Assembly (NCBI GenBank): GCA_031270585.1
Contig: JAISXK010000094.1
Location: 1-15,374, forward strand
Direction of reading: 5' to 3'
Length of the DNA: 15,374 bases
Source: Clostridiales bacterium
GTDB lineage: Bacteria; Bacillota; Clostridia; Christensenellales; CAG-138
Positions within the stretch are counted from its first letter, which is position 1; the number at the start of each line of letters is the position of its first letter. This document shows, piece after piece, positions 6,444 through 13,308 of this stretch. Both the position numbers and the translations under genes were made by a program. A model generated the notes under the pieces. That model did no database searches and had not been told where the DNA came from. It saw only the letters and a list, made by a program, of their open reading frames with translations.

Positions 6444-7418
6444 CTCAACAACCTGCGGCGGGTGTTGCGGAAAATATAGCCGCGCCTGCGTGCCTTCGCC
6501 GGGCGCGGATACGAGCTCCAGCCTGATGTTCAGGGCGCCGGCTACGCGTTTAGTTAAAAATAACCCTATGCCGCTCGCGCGCTTATCAAGCCTGCCGTTA
6601 TACCCCGTGTACCCGTGCTCAAATACGCGCGGCAGGTCTTCCGGCCGTATACCGATGCCGGTATCGGCGACCACCAGCGCGCCGTCCTTCTTATGGATAT
6701 GTATTTGCCCGGCCTTGGTATATTTGACGGCATTGCTCAACAATTGTTCCAGTATAAAGGCAAGCCACTTGCCGTCGGTGTAGGCGCGGGCCGGCAATTC
6801 GCCCACCGTTACGCCGATATTCTTTGCGATAAACAGCGCGGCGTACTTTTTTACGCTCTCGCGCACGATGGGCTCTATATCGCATTTTGTGATGACGATA
6901 TCGTTTTCCAGCGCCGTGCTTCTCACATATTGCAGCGCCATATCCACATAGCGCTCGATTTCGAATAACTCGCGCTTTACTTGCCCCGGCTTTGCGGCCG
7001 GTTCCTCCGCCAGCAGGCGAATTGCCGATATAGGCGTTTTGATCTGATGCAGCCAAAGCGTATAGTAGGATTCCGTTGCCGCGTAATGCTTCTTCAGGCG
7101 CTGCGTTTCATCAGACAGGCGTTGCCGCAGGCCCTCGGCTATGTGGGCGTAGGCCTCCTCAACGGCGGTATTGCCCGGCGGTATTTGCTGCTCAAAATGC
7201 CCGATGTTGCGCAGCACCTCTAAAAGCGCCCGCAAGCGCCGCCGGTACAGCGCGCCCGCCACAACCGCCACCATCACAAAGGCGCCCGTGAGCAAAGCCG
7301 CCGTATATAAAAAATCGGTGAGCGATCGGCGTATCAGCCCCGCGTATGCCGGCGCCAGTACAAGCGAGAGCATATAATACAGCAGCAGGGGTTTGTGGCT
7401 TTTAAAATATTTAAGCAT
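6441..7418 (-). CDS. BceS-type intramembrane-sensing histidine kinase
   Basis: A 325-aa sensor kinase. Two hydrophobic segments (about 10-28 and 36-57) are separated by fewer than ten residues, so there is no real extracellular sensor domain. This is typical of kinases that take their signal from a partner BceAB transporter. The phosphoacceptor is His124 in LWLHQIKTPISAIRLL. The catalytic domain has the N-box EQLLSNAVKYT (Asn229), the G1 box ADTGIGI (251-257), the F-box region FEHGYTG and the G2 box SGIGLFL (282-288). The ATG overlaps the regulator stop by 8 bp. Its own stop codon lies within the BceR-type box. The pairing with the neighbouring regulator and transporter is clear by gene order and protein type; the ligand is unknown. 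Confidence 0.93.
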   Translation of the reverse strand: MLKYFKSHKPLLLYYMLSLVLAPAYAGLIRRSLTDFLYTAALLTGAFVMVAVVAGALYRRRLRALLEVLRNIGHFEQQIPPGNTAVEEAYAHIAEGLRQRLSDETQRLKKHYAATESYYTLWLHQIKTPISAIRLLAEEPAAKPGQVKRELFEIERYVDMALQYVRSTALENDIVITKCDIEPIVRESVKKYAALFIAKNIGVTVGELPARAYTDGKWLAFILEQLLSNAVKYTKAGQIHIHKKDGALVVADTGIGIRPEDLPRVFEHGYTGYNGRLDKRASGIGLFLTKRVAGALNIRLELVSAPGEGTQARLYFPQHPPQVVE

Positions 7419-8127
7419 GGTTTATAAATCCGTCGTTTAACATATACCCCTCGCCCCGCCGGGTATGGATGCACCCGCCAAGCCCGGCGCCGGCAAGTTT
7501 TTTTCGGAGGCGGTTCATATTGACGGTGAGCGTATTATCGTCGATATAGCTGTCGCTATCCCAAAGGGCAAGCATGATATCCTCACGCGGCACCACCGCG
7601 CCCTTTTTGCTCAAAAGCAGTTGCATGATGCGCAGCTCGTTTTTGGTAAGCTCTATACGCGTTTGGCCTGCTTGCAGGGCCGCCTCGCCCGCCAGCAGCG
7701 TGGCGCCCATAAACGCCGGATACTGCCACGCGGCTTGCTTTGCGCGGCGCAGCACCGCCTGCACCCTGGCTATCAAAACCTCCATAGAAAAAGGCTTCAC
7801 AATATAATCGTCGCCGCCCAGTTGCATAGCCATCACGATATCCATATCCTCGCTGCGGGAGGATAAAAATATCACGGGCGTTTTTTCGGTTTCGCGCAGG
7901 CGGGCGCACCAATAGTAGCCGTTGTAAAACGGCAGTGAAATATCCATCAGCACCAGATCCGGCGCAAATGCCCGTAGCCGGCCCAGCACATCTTCAAAGT
8001 CTTCCACCGCCATGGCCTCAAACCCGCGGGCCAACAGCCCATCCCGCACGGCTACGGCGATGGTAGCGTCATCCTCTACGACGCATATGCGTTTTTTTTG
8101 CGCCTGCGGCGGTTTATTGTTTTGCAT
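7411..8127 (-). CDS. BceR-type (OmpR family) response regulator
   Basis: A 238-aa transcription factor with an N-terminal receiver domain (about 12-125) and a C-terminal winged helix (about 140-235). The acidic pocket is E18-D19-D20 in CVVEDD, the phosphoacceptor is Asp62 in LVLMDISLP, the switch residue is Ser89 or Ser90 in FLSSR, and Lys111 lies in IVKPF. The wing region ends LRKKLAG...IHTRRGEGYML, usual for the OmpR family. The ATG at 8127 directly follows AAGGAAG, leaving an unusually short gap for a ribosome binding site. No better in-frame start precedes the receiver domain. The gene heads the minus-strand module, and no clear promoter could be picked out in the 137 bp upstream. Its likely target is the box at 6409-6443. 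Confidence 0.93.
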   Translation of the reverse strand: MQNNKPPQAQKKRICVVEDDATIAVAVRDGLLARGFEAMAVEDFEDVLGRLRAFAPDLVLMDISLPFYNGYYWCARLRETEKTPVIFLSSRSEDMDIVMAMQLGGDDYIVKPFSMEVLIARVQAVLRRAKQAAWQYPAFMGATLLAGEAALQAGQTRIELTKNELRIMQLLLSKKGAVVPREDIMLALWDSDSYIDDNTLTVNMNRLRKKLAGAGLGGCIHTRRGEGYMLNDGFINHA

Positions 8128-8264
8128 CTTCCTTCATCAATCAATCCTGCCGGTATTTCCGGTATCGTACCATGTTTTTCCGGCGGAATGAAAGGGGTTA
8201 GCCCATAGGTTCACAATATGTTCTTCAATTTTTCCCATAACGGCGCTATCAATATAGCCGCAGG

Positions 8265-8915
8265 TTATTTTGTTTTGTAGCACCAATACCATTCGTTGCA
8301 GGCCAGACTGAGCAAATCCGGGTCATCCACCCTTTCCATCATCTGGTTGTATGTAGCCGGCACACCCGCAAGTCCCAGTTGTCCCGGTTGCCAATCCGCA
8401 GGCGTTGACGCGTTGTGCGCGTCGGAAAACTGCAGCGCCGAGACCAGGCGAATAATCTCCGTGATACTTCTGCCGTTCGTCATGGGGTAGAGCATGACGG
8501 CGCGTATCACCTGGGCGGGGTCAATGATAAACACGCTGCGCACCGTGGCTTGCGTATCCACATCGGGCGCGATCATGCCATACAACCTTGCTATATCCCC
8601 CACACGATCCGCTACGATGGGGAAGGGAATATGCACGCCCGTGGTTTCATATATGCTCTGCACCCACGCGAGGTGCGAGGGGTTGCTGTCTATACTCAGG
8701 CCCAACAGCTTGGTGTTCAGCCCCTGAAAGGTATCCGCCGCCTGGGCAAAGGCTAAAAACTCCGTGGTGCACACGGGCGTAAAATCGCCCGGGTGCGAAA
8801 AAAACACCAGCCAGCTCCCTTTAAAATCCGACATCTTCAGCGGCCCGAACGTAGAGTTTGCCGTAAACTCCGGCGCGTGCATGCCAATAGTCAACGATTG
8901 TGGTTGTTCCATCAT
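8265..8915 (-). CDS. Peroxiredoxin, Prx6 type
   Basis: A 216-aa thiol peroxidase that reduces hydrogen peroxide or organic peroxides in the cytoplasm. The peroxidatic cysteine is Cys49 in HPGDFTPVCTTE, with the usual Pro-Thr before it, and the fold continues through LGLSIDSNPSHLAW and the conserved Arg in TVRSVFIIDP. The C-terminal extension typical of Prx6 (about 165-216) is present. It ends ACNEWYWCYKTK with Cys206 and Cys212, a pair spaced six apart near the C-terminus as in archaeal-type thioredoxin-linked Prx6 enzymes, so a resolving role for one of them is plausible. GGAGG lies six nucleotides before the ATG. It is on the same strand as the Bce-like module but 137 bp away; linkage in one transcript is possible but not shown. 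Confidence 0.92.
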   Translation of the reverse strand: MMEQPQSLTIGMHAPEFTANSTFGPLKMSDFKGSWLVFFSHPGDFTPVCTTEFLAFAQAADTFQGLNTKLLGLSIDSNPSHLAWVQSIYETTGVHIPFPIVADRVGDIARLYGMIAPDVDTQATVRSVFIIDPAQVIRAVMLYPMTNGRSITEIIRLVSALQFSDAHNASTPADWQPGQLGLAGVPATYNQMMERVDDPDLLSLACNEWYWCYKTK

Positions 8916-9072
8916 AAAACGCCTCCGATTTTCTCTTTTTTAAGAATAGTATGCCGGGGGGAAATGGGCCATGCATGTACTCTCGGGGCGCCCCGTTCGC
9001 GCCGCCCGCAGCCAAGTGCGCCCCCGCCCATATACGCAAAACAAAATGTGGTTTTAATATAAGATTTCGCGG

Positions 9073-9101
9073 TTGTACGCACAAGCCGGATTTGTTATAA
9101 T
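9073..9101 (+). promoter_or_regulatory. Sigma-A promoter of the NCS2 permease
   Basis: TTGTAC (9073-9078), 17-bp spacer, TATAAT (9096-9101). It yields a purine-rich leader of about 80 nt. The leader carries GTAAAC (9114-9119) and GTTTAC (9179-9184), which could pair across the ribosome binding site. No purine riboswitch, PyrR-type anti-terminator or T-box signature is seen. Confidence 0.75.
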
Positions 9102-9186
9102 TGATAAAATTATGTAAACGCAAGCACGCAGGGAAAGGGAGAAGGGGCAAGCATAGTTTTTTTAAAAATAACAAGGGGGTTTACGA

Positions 9187-10533
9187 GTGATAGAAAAAGC
9201 GCATCGTAAAGATGAGATCGGGTATCTTCCCGATGAATCGCCGTCGTTTGGCAAGTTGATCATATTTGCCTTTCAGCAGGTATTGGTCATGTTCCCGGCC
9301 ACGGTCACAGTCGCACTTCTTACAGGGTTTCACGTCTCCACGGCAATATTCGCAAGCGGTCTTGCCACACTATGTTTCCTGTTCATCACAAAAGGCAAGC
9401 TGCCGCTATATTATGGCTCCAGCTTCTCCTACATCGCGGCGATTGTAGGCATAACGGGGGCGTCCTTTGGCGCGGTCGCGCCTGACGCGCTCATAAGCCG
9501 GGCGCAGTTTGGCATTATATGCTCGGGCCTGGTGTCGATTATCGCGGGCCTGATCGTAAGCCGTTTTGGCATGAAAACCATAGAAAAGGTACTGCCGCCC
9601 ACGGTTACGGGATCTATCGCGCTCGTGATTGGCATATCGCTTGCGGGTACTGCCATTACGCAGGCAGCCGGCTTTGACGCCCAAACGGGGCTTGCGAGCG
9701 CCAACTGCTGGATAGCCGCGCTGATAACGTTGCTTGCCACCGTATTGTTTTCGGTTTACCTCAAGGGCGTGTGGGGGCAATTGCCCATACTGCTGGGCAT
9801 TTTGGTGGGGTATATCGCGGGCATATTTCTGGGGCTCGTTGATTTTTCCATCATCATGCGGGACGGGGTCTTCTCCTTACCGCATTTCACGCTGCCCACG
9901 CCAAGCCTTACCGCCGTGTTGGCCGTTATGCCCATCGCCATCGCCACCATACCGGAATCGACGGCACATGTGTTCCAGCTGGATATTTATGTGAACGACC
10001 TTGCGAAGAAAAAGGGCAAGGGCGCATACAAAATAGCCGACAAGCTGGGCTTGAACCTGATTGGCGACGGCATAGGCGATATCGTAGCCTCGCTTTTCGG
10101 CGGCCCCGGCGGCACAAACTATGGTGAGAATATTTCCACCATGGCCATTACGAAGAACTTCTCTGTTAAAATGCTGGGCATGGCGGCGATACTGTCCATG
10201 GCGCTGTCGTTTATCGGCCCGCTTTCCAACCTGATCAATACGGTGCCGGGCGCGGTCATCAACGGCGCGTGCATATTCCTGTTTGGCGTAATCGGCGCGC
10301 AGGGCGTGGCCATTATGATCAACAAAAAGGTGGATTTGTTTGACGCGAGAAACCTTGCCGTTATCGCGGTAACGCTCGTAGTCGGCTTGGGCGGGCATTA
10401 CGGGTTCCCCAACGGCATGATACCGATATTCGGGGCCCATATCCCCTCTATCGCAACGGCCGCCATTGTGGGCATATTGCTTAACCTTTTGCTGTCTGTC
10501 GGCCGCAAAAACAAACGAGCCGAAACGGAATAG
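9187..10533 (+). CDS. Nucleobase permease, UraA-like (NCS2 family)
   Basis: A 448-aa inner-membrane protein with about 14 hydrophobic segments, expected to import a nucleobase, most likely uracil, with protons. Family features are the N-terminal FAFQQVLVMFPATV, YYGSSFSYIA (about 76-85), PPTVTGSIALVIG (137-149), the acidic residue Glu257 in ATIPESTAHV, and GGPGGTNYGENISTMAITK (305-323) with Glu314. These two glutamates fall in the segments that bind uracil in UraA. The start codon is GTG, with AAGGGGG seven nucleotides upstream; no ATG is suitably placed. It is divergent from the peroxiredoxin gene and has no nucleotide-metabolism neighbour, so substrate is inferred from family likeness. Xanthine or another base cannot be excluded. 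Confidence 0.88.
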   Translation: MIEKAHRKDEIGYLPDESPSFGKLIIFAFQQVLVMFPATVTVALLTGFHVSTAIFASGLATLCFLFITKGKLPLYYGSSFSYIAAIVGITGASFGAVAPDALISRAQFGIICSGLVSIIAGLIVSRFGMKTIEKVLPPTVTGSIALVIGISLAGTAITQAAGFDAQTGLASANCWIAALITLLATVLFSVYLKGVWGQLPILLGILVGYIAGIFLGLVDFSIIMRDGVFSLPHFTLPTPSLTAVLAVMPIAIATIPESTAHVFQLDIYVNDLAKKKGKGAYKIADKLGLNLIGDGIGDIVASLFGGPGGTNYGENISTMAITKNFSVKMLGMAAILSMALSFIGPLSNLINTVPGAVINGACIFLFGVIGAQGVAIMINKKVDLFDARNLAVIAVTLVVGLGGHYGFPNGMIPIFGAHIPSIATAAIVGILLNLLLSVGRKNKRAETE

Positions 10534-10552
10534 GCCATATAAAACAGGGTAT

Positions 10553-10590
10553 CAAAAAGGTGGCAAGCCCGCTTTTTTAAGGCTCGCCAC
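10553..10590 (-). terminator. Terminator of the tyrosine phenol-lyase-like gene
   Basis: On the minus strand, GTGGCGAGCC (10581-10590) pairs with GGCTTGCCAC (10560-10569), with one mismatch, and is followed by CTTTTTG. The plus strand lacks a T-tract after the stem, so it should work mainly for the minus-strand gene. Confidence 0.8.
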
Positions 10591-10661
10591 ATCCCCAAAG
10601 GCGATTGCAGGCCGCCCCGGTTAAAAGGGTTGACGGATTTTTTGAAACGGCTAAAAATTTC

Positions 10662-10706
10662 TATGGGGCCGTAGCCCTTCCTGGCGCTACAGCCCCAATC
10701 CCCATA
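10662..10706 (-). repeat. Nested inverted repeats in the 3' untranslated region
   Basis: GGGGC-c-GTAGC (10665-10675) can pair with GCTAC-a-GCCCC (10686-10696). TATGGGG (10662-10668) can instead pair with CCCCATA (10700-10706). The two folds share bases and exclude each other. No T-tract follows directly, so its role is unclear; it may stabilise the mRNA 3' end. Confidence 0.5.
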
Positions 10707-10749
10707 AAACCATAGCCAAACGGCATACTTGCCGCCTGGTAAAGCAAGG

Positions 10750-12198
10750 TTATTGGGCGTCGCCAAAATCCGCCTCAAAGGCGCCGGCCAATTGTTCTTC
10801 CCAATCGCCCAGCGGTTGCAGTTTGCCAAAGAAGAAACGCATGTTGGCGGGCTCTTCCACAAATTTTAACCCGCCGATCACGCGGCGTTTTTCATGCAGC
10901 CAGGATATACGGTCGATGGCGTAGCGCACCTGGGAAAGCGTAAACACACGCCTGGGCATGGCAAGCCGCACAAGCTCCATATCGGACAGCCTTTCGGCGC
11001 CGTCGGGATCGCGCTGCTCGCTCATGGTGCCGCGCTCCATACCGCGTATGCCGCTTGCGAGGTACACCGCCACCGTCAACGCGCCGGCGGGATATGCCGT
11101 TTGCGGGATATGATCCACAAACTTTGCGGCGTTCAGGTGGCAGCCCAGGCCGCCGGCCGGCGTTACCACGGGCACGCCGCGCTTTTTTAGCTCACCAACC
11201 ATATAGGCGATGAACTGCGGCCCCTGAGATATGATATCCTCATCCATCGATTCTTCCAATCCAACGGCGATAGCTTCCATCTCGCGCACGCTCATGCCGC
11301 CATATGTCAAAAACCCTTCAAACATGGTGACATGGCCCTTGAGCTCGTCATAAATCCCCTTATTGTTCATGCACATGCCGCCGCCGCGTGCAAAGCCCAG
11401 CTTGCGCGCCGAAAAATAGATGATATCCATCGCCGCGGCAAGCGTGTGGGTGATCTCTTTTGTACTCATATGCGAAAACGCTTCCTCGCGCGTTTTGATG
11501 AAGTACAGGTTATCCTGCCAGAGGCTGGCGTCCAGTACGGTGCGGATTTTAAACGCGCGCGCAAGCGCGCATACATCCAGCGCGTTTTGCAGCGAGAAGG
11601 GCTGCCCGCCTATCAGGTTGGTGCCGGCCTCCAGACGGATAAAGGGTATGTTTTCGGGCCCCACATCATTGATCAGCGCCCGCAGCCGCAGGATATCGAT
11701 GTTGCCCTTAAAAAGCTCCCGGCTTTCCGGCCGCAGGGCTTCGGGATATACGAGCTCTTCCACGCGGCCGCCCATGCGCGTGATATGCGCTTTGGCGGTG
11801 GTAAAGTGATAGTTCATGGGAATGACGGAGCCGGGCTTTACATATGCCTGCGCCAGTATATGCTCGCAGGCGCGGCCCTGGTGCGCGGGCAGCAGGAATG
11901 CGGTGTTGAACAGATGGCGCACGGCGTCGCCCAGCCGCGTAAAGGTGGCGCTGCCGGCATAGCTGTCGTCGGCGCGCATCATGGCGGAAAGCTGTTCGTC
12001 GCTCATGGCGTTCACGCCGCTGTCGGTCAGCATATCCAAAAAGATATCCTTTGTTTCCAATAAAAATGTGTTGTTGCACGCCTCGCTGATTGCTTGCAGC
12101 CTTTGCCGTATAGGGGGGAATTGCAGCTTTTGCGCGATTCTGACCTTATGCAGTTCCAAGGGTATGGTCTCGCCGCTGAAAAATGTTACGTTCGCCAT
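10750..12198 (-). CDS. Tyrosine phenol-lyase / tryptophanase family PLP enzyme
   Basis: A 482-aa beta-eliminating lyase of the fold shared by tryptophanase and tyrosine phenol-lyase (TPL). Recognisable blocks are NTFLLETKDIFLDMLTDSG, DDSYAGS (Tyr80), HQGRA (Arg109), NLIGGQP, VLDAS (Asp223), the PLP lysine K266 in YFSARKLG, GFLTYGGM and PRRVFT. Compared with C. freundii TPL as I recall it, residues touching the phenol ring are kept: Thr124 as Thr133, Arg381 as Arg389, Phe448 as Phe455, plus the carboxylate-binding Arg404 as Arg411. Tryptophanase has Asp at the first position. However, TPL Arg217 and His343 are Leu here, and the KK before the PLP site is RK, so it is a divergent branch. A 22-residue C-terminal tail is extra. 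The start at 12198 has AAGGAG eleven nucleotides upstream. Its leader is a Tyr-type T-box. Family is certain; substrate is not. Confidence 0.88.
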   Translation of the reverse strand: MANVTFFSGETIPLELHKVRIAQKLQFPPIRQRLQAISEACNNTFLLETKDIFLDMLTDSGVNAMSDEQLSAMMRADDSYAGSATFTRLGDAVRHLFNTAFLLPAHQGRACEHILAQAYVKPGSVIPMNYHFTTAKAHITRMGGRVEELVYPEALRPESRELFKGNIDILRLRALINDVGPENIPFIRLEAGTNLIGGQPFSLQNALDVCALARAFKIRTVLDASLWQDNLYFIKTREEAFSHMSTKEITHTLAAAMDIIYFSARKLGFARGGGMCMNNKGIYDELKGHVTMFEGFLTYGGMSVREMEAIAVGLEESMDEDIISQGPQFIAYMVGELKKRGVPVVTPAGGLGCHLNAAKFVDHIPQTAYPAGALTVAVYLASGIRGMERGTMSEQRDPDGAERLSDMELVRLAMPRRVFTLSQVRYAIDRISWLHEKRRVIGGLKFVEEPANMRFFFGKLQPLGDWEEQLAGAFEADFGDAQ

Positions 12199-12211
12199 AA
12201 ATTTGTACACT

Positions 12212-12255
12212 CCTTCAAACAATATTGGTTGAAGGCATCATTTGGCGTTGATGCC
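12212..12255 (-). repeat. Overlapping inverted repeats covering the ribosome binding site
   Basis: CCTTCAA (12212-12218) and TTGAAGG (12229-12235) flank the palindrome CAATATTG, making a 24-nt repeat with one mismatched pair. In the mRNA it would fold the GAAGG of the ribosome binding site into a stem. GGCATC (12234-12239) and GATGCC (12250-12255) form a second stem that shares two bases with the first. It lies after the T-box terminator, so it could add translational control or serve as a protein-binding site. Confidence 0.6.
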
Positions 12256-12271
12256 GTCACAAAGCGGCCAT

Positions 12272-12312
12272 AATAAAAGCGCCGTCCTCTTCGTATGAAG
12301 AGGACGAGCGCC
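12272..12312 (-). terminator. Regulated terminator of the Tyr T-box
   Basis: On the minus strand, CGTCCTCTTC-ATAC-GAAGAGGACG forms a perfect 10-bp stem, extended by flanking GCGC pairs, and is followed by TTTTATT. It begins three nucleotides after the T-box element. Confidence 0.9.
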
Positions 12313-12606
12313 AAACCCCGTGTTACCACCTCTGTTCGCCTGCGCCTCACGACACAAGCCTTTTCAAGTACCGGATAAACAAAACCTATACTCTACCACG
12401 TTAACGGGTGAACCCGGCTCAGCCTACTCGGTACGGGGGCGGCGCCCACTTTGGGTAAAGCCCCAAACCTTTTGGTGAGATGCTGCTTACGTGTATTCCC
12501 CGGCCGTACCCTGCCGCCTTGCACCAACCGGCGGTTCTCTTTAGGGCCGTAACAATATTTGCACCGGATACTCTTTCGTAGTCATAGCATGTTTATATGA
12601 AACTGG
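12272..12606 (-). promoter_or_regulatory. T-box leader (riboswitch), tRNA-Tyr type
   Basis: On the minus strand, stem I has TACG (12577-12580) followed by AAAGAGTA (12569-12576). The 3' side is GAA-TAC-A-CGTA (12488-12498), the same register as the Trp leader of this window, so the specifier is TAC (12493-12495), a Tyr codon. The T-box element AGAGGTGGTAACACGGGG (12316-12333) has UGGU (12325-12328), matching an ACCA end; bacterial tRNA-Tyr has discriminator A, whereas tRNA-Trp has G and would need UGGC. Two separate elements thus agree on tRNA-Tyr. The controlled gene is the lyase at 10750-12198. Borders are approximate. Confidence 0.9.
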
Positions 12607-12611
12607 TTGCA

Positions 12612-12640
12612 ATTATACGCAAATGTTTCGCCGCTGTCAA
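12612..12640 (-). promoter_or_regulatory. Consensus sigma-A promoter of the Tyr T-box unit
   Basis: On the minus strand, TTGACA (12635-12640), 17-bp spacer, TATAAT (12612-12617): a perfect consensus. It is divergent from the greA promoter, with 35 bp between the two -35 boxes. Confidence 0.93.
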
Positions 12641-12675
12641 CATAAAAATATCTGTTGCTGTAAAAGATATCCAAC

Positions 12676-12704
12676 TTGACAATATGCGGCTCTGCTTCTA
12701 TAAT
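12676..12704 (+). promoter_or_regulatory. Consensus sigma-A promoter of greA
   Basis: TTGACA (12676-12681), 17-bp spacer, TATAAT (12699-12704): again perfect. The leader to greA is about 65 nt, with no further motif seen. Confidence 0.93.
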
Positions 12705-12774
12705 TGTTTAGAAACTCGCAAAGCGGCGGCAAAAAGCACTGCGTTTGGCGGGAAATCTGGAGGCGGTTTTGTAT

Positions 12775-13245
12775 ATGGCAGCAGTCAGTCTTACGCCTGA
12801 AGGCGTCGCGAAATACGAAGAACGGCTTGAATATTTAAAAACGACCCGCAGGATGGAAATTGCCGAGCAGATAAAGGTGGCGCGCGCGTTTGGAGATCTG
12901 AGCGAGAACGCGGAGTACGACGCGGCGAAAAACGAACAGGCGAGAAACGAATACGATATACAGCAGATCGAAAACATGCTGCGCAACGCGGTGGTGATCG
13001 ATGAAGAGGCGCTGGATACCGAAACCGTAAACGTAGGATCGACCGTCGTGGTCAAAAGCGCCGATGCGGGGATGGAAACGACATATCAAATCGTAGGATC
13101 CGCCGAATCGAACCCCATGGAGGGCCGTATATCCAACGAATCTCCTGTGGGGAAGGCCATTGTAGGCCATCGCAAGGGCGAGGATGTGGATGTAATCACG
13201 CCCGGCGGCATTGTGCAGATGCGTATCATCGATATTAAAAAATAA
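12775..13245 (+). CDS. greA: Transcription elongation factor GreA
   Basis: A 156-aa factor that enters the RNA polymerase secondary channel and stimulates transcript cleavage to rescue backtracked complexes. The N-terminal coiled coil (about 8-75) holds the tip motif GDLSENAEYDAAKNEQ, with Asp41 and Glu44 at the same numbers as in E. coli GreA (158 aa). The C-terminal FKBP-like domain follows, with YQIVGSAESNP and SPVGKAIVGHRKGEDV. The chosen ATG is 11 nt from GGAGG (12759-12763). An in-frame TTG at 12769 has a better 5-nt gap and would add two residues, so the true start may be that one. lysS follows 63 bp later without a clear terminator, so the two are probably co-transcribed. Confidence 0.95.
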   Translation: MAAVSLTPEGVAKYEERLEYLKTTRRMEIAEQIKVARAFGDLSENAEYDAAKNEQARNEYDIQQIENMLRNAVVIDEEALDTETVNVGSTVVVKSADAGMETTYQIVGSAESNPMEGRISNESPVGKAIVGHRKGEDVDVITPGGIVQMRIIDIKK

Positions 13246-13308
13246 AACGCGGCCCCATAGCGCCATATACGGCGCATATGCTTTGGTCATGCGTGGCAAG
13301 AGGTAACC

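Noticed and set aside
8150..8165. Direct repeat CCGGTAT spaced by two bases upstream of the response regulator
   Set aside because: Two seven-base copies are too little to call a binding site, and they do not match the BceR motif.
8984..8995. Perfect palindrome CGGGGCGCCCCG between the peroxiredoxin and permease genes
   Set aside because: It is short and in a very GC-rich patch, with no partner site and no loop for an RNA hairpin. There is not enough to call it an operator.
9102..9186. Purine or pyrimidine-responsive riboswitch in the permease leader
   Set aside because: The leader is too short and purine-rich, lacks the conserved purine-riboswitch core, and shows no terminator/antiterminator pair or PyrR-binding motif.
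11332..12063. Plus-strand reading frame of about 243 codons
   Set aside because: It is antisense to the lyase gene, with low-complexity Ala/Arg/Gly/His composition and no start signal.
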